Shown here: one piece after another, positions 1 through 6,098 of the stretch
Layout of the letters: each line of letters opens with the position of its first letter
Position numbering within the stretch: position 1 is the first letter of the stretch
From: Chromatiales bacterium
GTDB lineage: Bacteria; Pseudomonadota; Gammaproteobacteria; Thiohalospirales; Thiohalospiraceae
Length of the DNA stretch: 6,098 nucleotides
Assembly: GCA_026984715.1 (NCBI GenBank)
Contig: JALSRO010000483.1
Location: 1-6,098 of the forward strand
Direction: 5' to 3'
Program-made: the position numbers and the translations under genes
The notes under the pieces: model-generated
What the model was told of the DNA's origin: nothing
What the model saw: the letters and a program-made list of their open reading frames with translations, nothing else
Database searches by the model: none

Positions 1-75
1 ACCCATCTCTCGACAGGCGCGCTGGATTCGTAGGGCGATTTCACCCCGGTTGGCGATGACTATCTTCTCGAACAT
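1..75 (-). CDS. accC: Biotin carboxylase subunit of acetyl-CoA carboxylase, N-terminal fragment
   Basis: The 25 codons visible begin with MFEKIVIANRGEIALRIQRA, the characteristic first strand and helix of the biotin carboxylase N-terminal (pre-ATP-grasp) domain. The full family protein is about 450 residues; the rest lies beyond the left edge of the window, so catalytic residues cannot be checked. AccC uses ATP and bicarbonate to carboxylate the biotin carried by AccB, in the first half-reaction of malonyl-CoA synthesis in the cytoplasm. It starts 6 bases after the accB stop codon. The only ribosome-binding signal is a weak AGG that overlaps that stop region, which fits translational coupling to accB. 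Identification rests on a short but highly conserved segment and on the neighbouring accB. Confidence 0.93.
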   Translation of the reverse strand, partial: MFEKIVIANRGEIALRIQRACREMG

Positions 76-81
76 GGCGGC

Positions 82-534
82 CTATTCGATAACGAACAAC
101 GGCTGGTTGTACTCGACCGGCTGACCATTCTCCACCAGAATGGCCTTGATGGTTCCCGCCTTGTCGGACTCGATCTGGTTCATCAGCTTCATCGCCTCGA
201 TGATGCAGAGGGTATCTCCCACGCTGACCTGTTGTCCGACGGTGGCAAAGGGCTTGGCCCCGGGCGAAGGGGCGCTGTAGAAGGTGCCTACCATCGGGGA
301 TTTTACCAGATGCCCACTGATCTCCTCTTCGGTGGCGGTCGAACCGCTCTCCCCTTCACCATGGGATTCTGCGGGGGAAGTGGCGGGGGGAGGTGCTGCA
401 ATCGATGCCGTGGTCATGCTGACCTGGCTGGCCCTGCTGATGCGGATCGACTCTTCTCCTTCGTGGATCTCGATCTCGGCGACACCAGACTCCTCCAGCA
501 GTTCGATAAGTTTCTTTACCTTGCGTATATCCAT
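82..534 (-). CDS. accB: Biotin carboxyl carrier protein of acetyl-CoA carboxylase (BCCP)
   Basis: This 150-residue protein carries the biotin that shuttles CO2 between biotin carboxylase (AccC) and the carboxyltransferase in fatty acid synthesis. The N-terminal helix (residues 1-20, [20 protein letters not shown]) is the usual AccC-interacting segment. An Ala/Pro/Ser/Glu-rich flexible linker follows at about 40-72, then a biotinyl/lipoyl-attachment domain at about 73-150. The biotinylation motif is EAMKLMN with Lys116, 34 residues from the C terminus, the same distance as Lys122 in the 156-residue E. coli protein. The bacterial 'thumb' loop is present around residues 87-96 ([10 protein letters not shown]). 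ATG lies 5 bases after the aroQ stop; the Shine-Dalgarno is weak (AAGAG close to the ATG), suggesting coupled translation. All key residues are intact. Confidence 0.97.
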   Translation of the reverse strand: MDIRKVKKLIELLEESGVAEIEIHEGEESIRISRASQVSMTTASIAAPPPATSPAESHGEGESGSTATEEEISGHLVKSPMVGTFYSAPSPGAKPFATVGQQVSVGDTLCIIEAMKLMNQIESDKAGTIKAILVENGQPVEYNQPLFVIE

Positions 535-539
535 GACTC

Positions 540-995
540 TTATTGACCTGTTCTGTTGTCATCCATCTGGCGCAGCGCCGCCTGCAACGCCAGTTCGTAG
601 CCCTGTGCACCCAGCCCGCTGATCACTCCGTTCGATATGTCGGAGAACAGGGAGCGGCGGCGAAACTCCTCCCGACTGTGGATGTTGGAGAGATGCACCT
701 CGATGAACGGGATCCTTACTGCCGCCAGCGCATCCCGCAGCGCTATGCTGGTATGCGTGAATGCGGCGGGGTTGAAGATAATGAATGCCACCTGTTCCCG
801 GCCGGCGGTGTGGATACGTTCCACCAGCTCATGTTCCGCGTTGCTCTGCAGATGGCTCAGCCGGTGTCCAGCCGCTTCGGCGGTTTCGCGGAGGCGCGCG
901 GTTATGGTTTCCAGACTGGTGGAGCCGTAATGGTGTGGTTCGCGGCTCCCCAGCAGGTTCAGATTGGGGCCATTGAGCACCAGCAGCTCGGCCAT
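540..995 (-). CDS. aroQ: Type II 3-dehydroquinate dehydratase
   Basis: This enzyme catalyses the third step of the shikimate pathway, dehydrating 3-dehydroquinate to 3-dehydroshikimate in the cytoplasm; type II enzymes are dodecamers. The start chosen is the ATG at 995, giving 151 residues ([16 protein letters not shown]...), because a strong GAGGAG lies 5 bases upstream. A GTG two codons earlier would place that Shine-Dalgarno directly against the start. Family motifs, numbered from this ATG, are GPNLNLLG at 9-16, the catalytic Arg18 and Tyr23 in [17 protein letters not shown] at 74-83 (substrate-binding Asn75), catalytic His101 in [13 protein letters not shown], and the [11 protein letters not shown] region near 127-137. 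It is first in the tight aroQ-accB-accC group and follows dsbD after 118 bases. Length is normal for the family (about 145-155). Confidence 0.97.
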   Translation of the reverse strand: MAELLVLNGPNLNLLGSREPHHYGSTSLETITARLRETAEAAGHRLSHLQSNAEHELVERIHTAGREQVAFIIFNPAAFTHTSIALRDALAAVRIPFIEVHLSNIHSREEFRRRSLFSDISNGVISGLGAQGYELALQAALRQMDDNRTGQ

Positions 996-1000
996 GGTCA

Positions 1001-1006
1001 CTCCTC
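1001..1006 (-). promoter_or_regulatory. Shine-Dalgarno site deciding the aroQ start
   Basis: On the minus strand GAGGAG is followed by five bases (TGACC) and then ATG at 995. This supports the ATG over the GTG at 1001, which begins inside the GAGGAG itself and so could not use it. Confidence 0.75.
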
Positions 1007-1113
1007 GAAATGGGTGTTATGCACAGGTTGCCGCCAATTCTGACCCAACTGGATCCCTATGTCCAGAATCCGGCGATTTTTCTGCACGTTCGCTGCAGAT
1101 TTCCGCTTTTTTC

Positions 1114-3354
1114 TCACTGTAGAGCCTGTTTTACATGGTCGCTGAAGGTCTCGGCATCCATGAATCCAATCACCCGATAGTTTTTTCGCTCCTGCTTGTC
1201 CGGACCAAAAAACAGGATGGCCGGGGGGCCGATGATAGCGAACTTTTTCAGCAGCGCCTTGTCCTGGGGGTCGTTGGCCGTCACATCGGCCTGGAGCAGC
1301 AGGGTGTTCGTGGCACGCAGGACAGCGGCTACCGCGGGATCGTTGAAGGTGTACTTCTCGAACTCCTTGCAGGAGACGCACCAGTCGGCATAAAAGTCCA
1401 GCATCACTGGCCGGCCCTGTCGGCTGGCGGCAGAGAGTTCGTGCTGCAGATCCTGTAGTGACTTGATCTTCCGGAATGCTGTATGGACGCTGCCTTCCCC
1501 GCCGCCCGTTCCGCCGGAAGCGAATACCCCCCGGAGTGGCTGTATGACATCCTTGCCGCCGGCTGCAGCGCCGGTCAGCAGCAGGGCGCCGTAGATCAGT
1601 AATACGAGTCCAGCCCCTTTCCACAACCTGCTCCAGCCGGGAGGGCTCTCTTCCAGGGCGCCCATGTAGACGGCGGAGACGATGAACAGCATCGCCCACA
1701 ACACCATGGTAACGGCGGGGGGCAGGATGCGCTCCAGCATCCAGACGGCAACGGCCAGCAGCAGGACGCCGAATACCGCCTTGATGGCATCCATCCAGGG
1801 CCCCGCCTTGGGTAGCAGTTTTCCTGCTGACGTGCCGATGGCAAGCAGCGGCGCACCCATCCCCAGGCTGAGGGCGAACAGCGCCAGGCCCCCCAGTACG
1901 GCATCACTTGTCTGGCCGATATAGATGAGTGCTCCCATCAGTGGCGCGGCCACGCACGGGCCGACGATGAGGGCTGAGAGAAAGCCCATTACGGCGACGC
2001 CGGTCAGGGTACCCCCTTTCTGGCGGTTGCTCACTTCGGTAAGCCTGCTCTGCAGGAAGCTGGGCATCTGCAGTTCGTAGAACCCGAACATGGAGAGTGC
2101 CAGCAGCACAAAGACAAGGCTGAAGGTGACAAGGATCCAAGGATGCTGGAAGGTGGCCTGCAGGTTCTCGCCAAACAATCCGGCGATTATTCCCGCAAAG
2201 GTATAGGTCAGCGCCATGGCGAGCACATAGACCAGTGAGATCATGAAGGCGCGCCGCGTGGTTATGTTCTCCCCCTGACCAATGATGATACCGGACAGAA
2301 TGGGGATCATCGGGAATACGCAGGGGGTGAATGCCAGCAGCAGGCCCAGTCCGAAGAAGGTAACAACGATGAGGATGGTGCTGCCGGTGGCTATGGAGTT
2401 GGCGAGGCTGTCCTGCTCGGAGAGGGGGGGCGGGCTGGCAGGCGGTGTCACCGCTGCCGATGGAGCGGAGGCAGCGCCGGTTCTGGTTGTTGCGGGCAGC
2501 TCCAGCCTTACGGTCTTGCTCATCGGCGGATAGCAGACGCCCAATGTTTCGGAGCAGCCTTGGTATTCGGCCTGAAACGTGATGCCGACGGCTTCGGGGC
2601 GGGTGCGGATCAGTGGGATGGTGGCTTCCGCATTGTGATAGTAGACCTCCATCTCGCCAAAAAATTCATCGTTTTTCCTCTTGCCCGGCGGGAGCCGCGC
2701 CTCTCCCACGGTGACCCCTTCGCCGTCGGTGACGGTAAAATGAAACTTGTTGCCGTACAGGTAGTATCCTTCGGCAATCTGCCAGCGGGCCAGGATGGTT
2801 TTGGCATCCTCGAGTTCGGCGCTGAAAGCGAAGGCCTGATCCGCATCCAGCAGTTTCTCCTGCCCCTCGTCACCCCAGGAGAGAGAAGGGGGCGCCGGCG
2901 TGGTTGCAGCCGGGGCAGCGCCGGACTGCATGGGGGGTAGTGTGACGGTGATCCGCTGCTCCTGGGGTGGATAGCACAGACCCAGCGGCTCGGAGCAGCC
3001 CTGGGAGTGGGCTATCAGCGTGAGTGTGCCTGCGCTGTCCGGTGCGCGCACCACCGGGATTTCGACAGACAGCTGTTTGCGGTAGGTCTCGATCTCCCCG
3101 AAAAATTCGTCCGTCTTTTTCTTTCCCCTCGGTAATCTGGGTTCTCCCAGGGTGATTCCTTCGGTACCGCTTTCGAACCGGATGCGGTGGCGGTAGAGGT
3201 AGTATCCCGGCGCAATGGCCCACTCCGCACGAACGGTAGTGCCATTGACGGCGCTGGCGCTGAAGCCGAATGCCTCATTGGGTGGCAAGGGTTCCTCGCT
3301 GATCGCGGTCAGCGGAAGTGACAGCAGGCTCGCCAGCAGCAACAGTTGCATCAT
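1114..3354 (-). CDS. dsbD: Thiol:disulfide interchange protein DsbD with duplicated periplasmic alpha domain
   Basis: This 746-residue inner-membrane protein passes electrons from cytoplasmic thioredoxin to periplasmic partners such as DsbC and cytochrome c maturation thiol proteins. It has a hydrophobic signal segment (1-18, with no Lys or Arg), alpha domain copy 1 (about 25-140, Cys120/Cys127), a Pro/Ala linker, and alpha domain copy 2 (about 170-287, Cys267/Cys274). After a second Pro/Ala/Ser linker come about eight membrane segments between residues 324 and 597, with the conserved cysteines in FTPCVFP (Cys345) and GPCVAAP (Cys467). The C-terminal thioredoxin-like gamma domain (about 623-746) has WCVSCK (Cys659/Cys662) and the cis-Pro region IIGPPA. 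E. coli DsbD has 565 residues and one alpha domain; the extra length here is the second alpha copy. ATG is 4 bases after the cutA stop, with GGAG inside the end of cutA as ribosome-binding site. No clear terminator follows. Confidence 0.96.
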   Translation of the reverse strand: MMQLLLLASLLSLPLTAISEEPLPPNEAFGFSASAVNGTTVRAEWAIAPGYYLYRHRIRFESGTEGITLGEPRLPRGKKKTDEFFGEIETYRKQLSVEIPVVRAPDSAGTLTLIAHSQGCSEPLGLCYPPQEQRITVTLPPMQSGAAPAATTPAPPSLSWGDEGQEKLLDADQAFAFSAELEDAKTILARWQIAEGYYLYGNKFHFTVTDGEGVTVGEARLPPGKRKNDEFFGEMEVYYHNAEATIPLIRTRPEAVGITFQAEYQGCSETLGVCYPPMSKTVRLELPATTRTGAASAPSAAVTPPASPPPLSEQDSLANSIATGSTILIVVTFFGLGLLLAFTPCVFPMIPILSGIIIGQGENITTRRAFMISLVYVLAMALTYTFAGIIAGLFGENLQATFQHPWILVTFSLVFVLLALSMFGFYELQMPSFLQSRLTEVSNRQKGGTLTGVAVMGFLSALIVGPCVAAPLMGALIYIGQTSDAVLGGLALFALSLGMGAPLLAIGTSAGKLLPKAGPWMDAIKAVFGVLLLAVAVWMLERILPPAVTMVLWAMLFIVSAVYMGALEESPPGWSRLWKGAGLVLLIYGALLLTGAAAGGKDVIQPLRGVFASGGTGGGEGSVHTAFRKIKSLQDLQHELSAASRQGRPVMLDFYADWCVSCKEFEKYTFNDPAVAAVLRATNTLLLQADVTANDPQDKALLKKFAIIGPPAILFFGPDKQERKNYRVIGFMDAETFSDHVKQALQ
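2494..2838 (-). repeat. Second DsbD alpha-domain repeat (codons 173-287)
   Basis: This encodes alpha domain copy 2, directly before the linker into the membrane part. It retains the DEFFGE cap loop and QGCSETLGVCYPP cysteine motif, so neither copy looks degenerate. Copy 2 occupies the position of the single alpha domain of E. coli DsbD relative to the first membrane segment. Confidence 0.9.
2935..3276 (-). repeat. First DsbD alpha-domain repeat (codons 27-140)
   Basis: This encodes alpha domain copy 1 of DsbD. Landmarks shared with copy 2 are AF.FSA, GYYLY, GE.RLP.GK.K, DEFFGE (the cap loop that shields the cysteines in nDsbD) and QGCSE.LG.CYPP. By hand alignment about 54 of roughly 115 positions are identical between the copies, while the DNA has clearly diverged. 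This points to an old duplication and not to a recent one. Confidence 0.9.
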
Positions 3355-3358
3355 GATT

Positions 3359-3673
3359 TCATGGCTCCGAGATCCAGTCGAGGTAGGCGGGGAGACCGTT
3401 TTCTACAGGGACAGCGATGATTTCCGGAAGTTCATAAGGGTGAAGCTGTACGATGAGCCGCTCCAGTGCGCGATATACTCCGCTGTGGGTCTTGATCAAC
3501 AGCAGAAGTTCGTTTGCCGATTCCATCTCTCCCTGCCACCGGTATACAGAGTGGATTCCGGGCAGGATATTGACGCAGGCCGCCAGATGCTGCTCCACCA
3601 GCGCGGTGGCGAGCTGTCCGGCGCTTTCCCGATCGGGGCATGTGCAAAATACCAGTTGGGCTCGTTTGTCCAT
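3359..3673 (-). CDS. cutA: CutA1 family divalent-cation tolerance protein
   Basis: This is a 104-residue trimeric ferredoxin-fold protein of the CutA1 family, linked genetically in E. coli to tolerance of copper and other divalent cations; its biochemical role is still debated. Family signatures are VFCTCPDRESAGQLA near the N terminus, LAACVNILPGIHSVYRWQGE (30-49), ELLLLIKT (55-62) and HPYELPEIIAVPV (78-90), with the C-terminal YLDWI. Cysteines are at 10, 12 and 33, and His78 lies in the conserved HPYE. No good Shine-Dalgarno precedes the ATG, whose upstream bases are CAGAAATCA. It is the first gene of the leftward block, with its promoter presumably in the divergent region to the right, and it ends 4 bases before dsbD, the same pairing as in E. 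coli. Confidence 0.95.
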   Translation of the reverse strand: MDKRAQLVFCTCPDRESAGQLATALVEQHLAACVNILPGIHSVYRWQGEMESANELLLLIKTHSGVYRALERLIVQLHPYELPEIIAVPVENGLPAYLDWISEP

Positions 3674-3759
3674 TGATTTCTGTTACTTGGCAACCATCTC
3701 TGTAGTGGAAAAGTGGATTGTGGATACAGCCGGGCAAGCAGAGGCGAAGTCTCGGGGAT

Positions 3760-3775
3760 CAGGCGAACCCGCCTG
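3760..3775. repeat. Perfect 6-bp hairpin in the cutA-fxsA divergent region
   Basis: CAGGCG, a 4-base loop AACC, and CGCCTG form a GC-rich perfect inverted repeat. No T-run follows on either strand, so it does not look like an intrinsic terminator. It sits about 85 bases upstream of cutA and could be an operator or a hairpin in a long cutA leader. Function is unknown. Confidence 0.45.
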
Positions 3776-3812
3776 GGGCGTGCGCTCAGATTGAGACTTT
3801 GCTATTGTTGCC

Positions 3813-3873
3813 CATATGTATAACAGATACCGGCAATCCTTTTTGATCCCCCCCTGAGCAAAAAATACATATG
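3813..3873. repeat. 9-bp inverted repeat ending on the fxsA start codon
   Basis: CATATGTAT at 3813-3821 and its exact reverse complement ATACATATG at 3865-3873 are separated by 43 bases; the second arm contains the fxsA ATG. Both arms include the palindrome CATATG. The match is real in the sequence, but chance is possible in an AT-rich stretch. Confidence 0.35.
3819..3824 (+). promoter_or_regulatory. Possible -10 element for fxsA
   Basis: TATAAC matches the sigma70 -10 consensus at 5 of 6 bases and lies 46 bases before the fxsA ATG. A TTGAGA at 3791-3796 resembles a -35 box, but the spacing of 22 bases is too long, and no better -35 is correctly placed. This is a tentative call. The remainder of 3674-3870 shows no convincing promoter for cutA. 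Confidence 0.25.
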
Positions 3874-4320
3874 ATACCTTTTCCTTTGCTGCTTCTGCTA
3901 TTTCTTGTTATTCCCCTGCTGGAGATCTATCTGCTCATCAAGGCGGGCAGCGTCATCGGTGCACTGCCGACGGTTGCCCTGGTGGTGTTCACCGCGGTGC
4001 TGGGGGCTTTTCTGCTGCGCCTGCAGGGACTCTCCACGCTGAATCGCATCCGCACCAGCCTGATGCAGGGCAAGGTTCCTGCCATGGAGATCCTCGAGGG
4101 GGCTGCGTTGCTGGTGGCCGGGGGGCTGCTGCTGACGCCCGGATTTTTCACCGATGCCATCGGTTTCCTGCTGCTGATCCCTCCCCTGCGCCGCTACTGG
4201 CTCTTGAAAATTATCGAACGTGTCACCATCACTAGCGTATCTCGAGGGAGAGCGCGGGGGCCGCGCACCTTCGAAGGGGAGTCCTGGCGTGATGATGACG
4301 AAGACTCCCGTCTTCGTTAG
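3871..4320 (+). CDS. fxsA: FxsA family membrane protein
   Basis: This 149-residue integral membrane protein belongs to the FxsA family; E. coli FxsA, when overproduced, relieves F-plasmid exclusion of phage T7, but its normal role is not known. The family pattern is clear: an N-terminal hydrophobic segment ending in PLLEIYLLIKAGSVIGALPT (15-34), a second membrane segment (about 32-50, LGAFLLRLQG), the amphipathic part with LMQGKVPAMEILEGAALLVAGGLLLTPGFFTDAIGF (64-99), and LLLIPPLRR (100-108). A polar, Arg- then Asp/Glu-rich cytoplasmic tail (about 125-149) follows. No Shine-Dalgarno is evident: AGCAAAAAATACAT precedes the ATG, and a C7 run lies at 3848-3854. The start is still favoured because the conserved membrane segment begins immediately. 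It lies upstream of groES as in many gammaproteobacteria. Confidence 0.93.
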   Translation: MIPFPLLLLLFLVIPLLEIYLLIKAGSVIGALPTVALVVFTAVLGAFLLRLQGLSTLNRIRTSLMQGKVPAMEILEGAALLVAGGLLLTPGFFTDAIGFLLLIPPLRRYWLLKIIERVTITSVSRGRARGPRTFEGESWRDDDEDSRLR

Positions 4321-4327
4321 CCAAAAA

Positions 4328-4343
4328 TTGCCTGTCAGGGCAA
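4328..4343 (-). terminator. Weak hairpin with T-run on the minus strand between fxsA and groES
   Basis: TTGCC/GGCAA (5 bp, plus a possible T-G pair) forms a short hairpin just after the fxsA stop. Read on the minus strand it is followed by TTTTT, the layout of a weak intrinsic terminator. On the plus strand it is followed by A residues and would not terminate fxsA. No minus-strand gene ends here, so the role is doubtful. Confidence 0.25.
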
Positions 4344-4350
4344 AAAAGAC

Positions 4351-4378
4351 TTGACGGGCAGCTTTTCATCGCTATCAT
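4351..4378 (+). promoter_or_regulatory. Sigma70-type promoter of groES-groEL
   Basis: TTGACG at 4351-4356 (5 of 6 to consensus) and TATCAT at 4373-4378 (5 of 6) are separated by 16 bases. Transcription would start about 4384-4386, inside the adjacent CIRCE element. I see no sigma32-type -10 (CCCCAT...), so control is probably by sigma70 plus HrcA repression. Confidence 0.85.
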
Positions 4379-4405
4379 TTAGCACTCTCTGCATTAGAGT
4401 GCTAA
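4379..4405 (+). promoter_or_regulatory. CIRCE operator (HrcA binding site)
   Basis: TTAGCACTC, a 9-base spacer TCTGCATTA, and GAGTGCTAA match the CIRCE consensus at all 18 arm positions. The element begins at the base after the -10 box and covers the predicted transcription start, so bound HrcA would block initiation. Because it lies at the 5' end of the transcript, it would also form a stem-loop in the groES leader. HrcA loses binding when GroEL is titrated by unfolded protein, giving feedback control of this operon. Confidence 0.98.
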
Positions 4406-4449
4406 TCAAGCCGTAATCATCTAGTCATGTTTGTTAGGAGAGGAACAGT

Positions 4450-4740
4450 ATGAAAATTCGTCCGTTGTATGACCGTGTTGTCGTCCGCCGAATGGAAGAG
4501 GAGACCACCACTCCAGGCGGGATTGTGCTGCCTGACTCCGCTACCGAGAAGCCCATGCAGGGCGAAGTGGTCGCCGTTGGCCGGGGCAAGGCGCTGGATA
4601 ATGGCGAGTTTCGCGCCCTGGATGTGAAGGTGGGTGACAAGGTTCTGTTTGGCAAGTACGCCGGCACCGAGGTGAAGGTGGACGGCGAAGAGTTGCTGAT
4701 GATGCGCGAGGATGATCTGCTCGGCATCATCGAAGGCTAG
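4450..4740 (+). CDS. groES: Co-chaperonin GroES (Cpn10)
   Basis: This 96-residue protein forms the heptameric lid that closes the GroEL folding chamber. It starts [14 protein letters not shown], has the flexible mobile loop at about 16-34 with the GroEL-contacting GGIVL (23-27), and continues with GEVVAVGRG (38-46) and the core [39 protein letters not shown]. Length is that expected of bacterial GroES. The ATG follows AGGAGAGGAACAGT, a strong ribosome-binding site, with a leader of about 65 bases from the predicted start inside CIRCE. groEL begins 46 bases after its stop. Nothing unusual is seen. Confidence 0.98.
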   Translation: MKIRPLYDRVVVRRMEEETTTPGGIVLPDSATEKPMQGEVVAVGRGKALDNGEFRALDVKVGDKVLFGKYAGTEVKVDGEELLMMREDDLLGIIEG

Positions 4741-4753
4741 GTTTTTTCAGTAA

Positions 4754-6098
<1,345 letters not shown>

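Noticed and set aside
543..1043. 166-codon plus-strand frame over aroQ
   Set aside because: It is the antisense shadow of aroQ, whose complete set of catalytic motifs is on the minus strand.
1081..1110. Possible terminator formed by TCTGCA/TGCAGA followed by T-rich sequence
   Set aside because: The T-rich side is on the plus strand, where no gene is transcribed. In the dsbD direction the stem is followed by A residues.
998..1699. 233-codon minus-strand frame overlapping the end of dsbD
   Set aside because: It is another frame of the same strand as dsbD, with an Arg/Gly/Pro-rich sequence typical of an out-of-frame translation and no domain. DsbD's gamma domain fully explains the DNA.
2494..3276. 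Recent duplication or assembly artefact in dsbD
   Set aside because: The two copies are well diverged at the DNA level and have different linkers, so a collapsed or duplicated assembly is unlikely.
4351..4378. Sigma32 heat-shock promoter for groES (CTTGAC resembles a CTTGAA -35)
   Set aside because: No CCCCAT-type -10 lies at the right distance; TATCAT with a perfect CIRCE explains the control better.

Overview
The window looks like a chromosomal housekeeping region of a moderately GC-rich gammaproteobacterium. Supporting signs are a type II (AroQ) dehydroquinase next to accB-accC, a DsbD of the scalar/proteobacterial type, a cutA-dsbD pair, and fxsA directly upstream of groES-groEL. A perfect CIRCE operator implies that the organism encodes HrcA. 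A Chromatiales-like, free-living or symbiotic sulfur-oxidising lineage would fit, but that placement is an inference from gene content and cannot be proved from this sequence.

The left part (1-3673) is transcribed leftwards. In transcription order it holds cutA, dsbD (4 bases after cutA), a 118-base gap, then aroQ, accB and the first 25 codons of accC, with gaps of only 5 and 6 bases between the last three. cutA-dsbD are probably translationally coupled. aroQ-accB-accC form a tight operon joining a shikimate-pathway step to the two biotin-dependent components of acetyl-CoA carboxylase. The 197-base divergent region (3674-3870) separates this block from the right part.

The right part (3871-6098) is transcribed rightwards: fxsA, a classical sigma70-type promoter overlapping or abutting a perfect CIRCE inverted repeat, groES, and groEL, which is cut by the window edge after 437 codons. 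HrcA bound at CIRCE would cover the predicted transcription start and repress the chaperonin operon until heat shock.

The arrangement joins two known neighbourhoods: the Escherichia-type dsbD-cutA / fxsA / groSL cluster and the Pseudomonas-type dsbD-aroQ-accB-accC cluster. I see no mobile element, CRISPR array, tRNA, rRNA or obviously novel system. The most unusual item is DsbD, which is about 180 residues longer than the Escherichia coli protein because it carries two tandem periplasmic alpha domains. Both copies keep their cysteine pair and cap-loop motif, and both have a CX6C spacing instead of CX5C.
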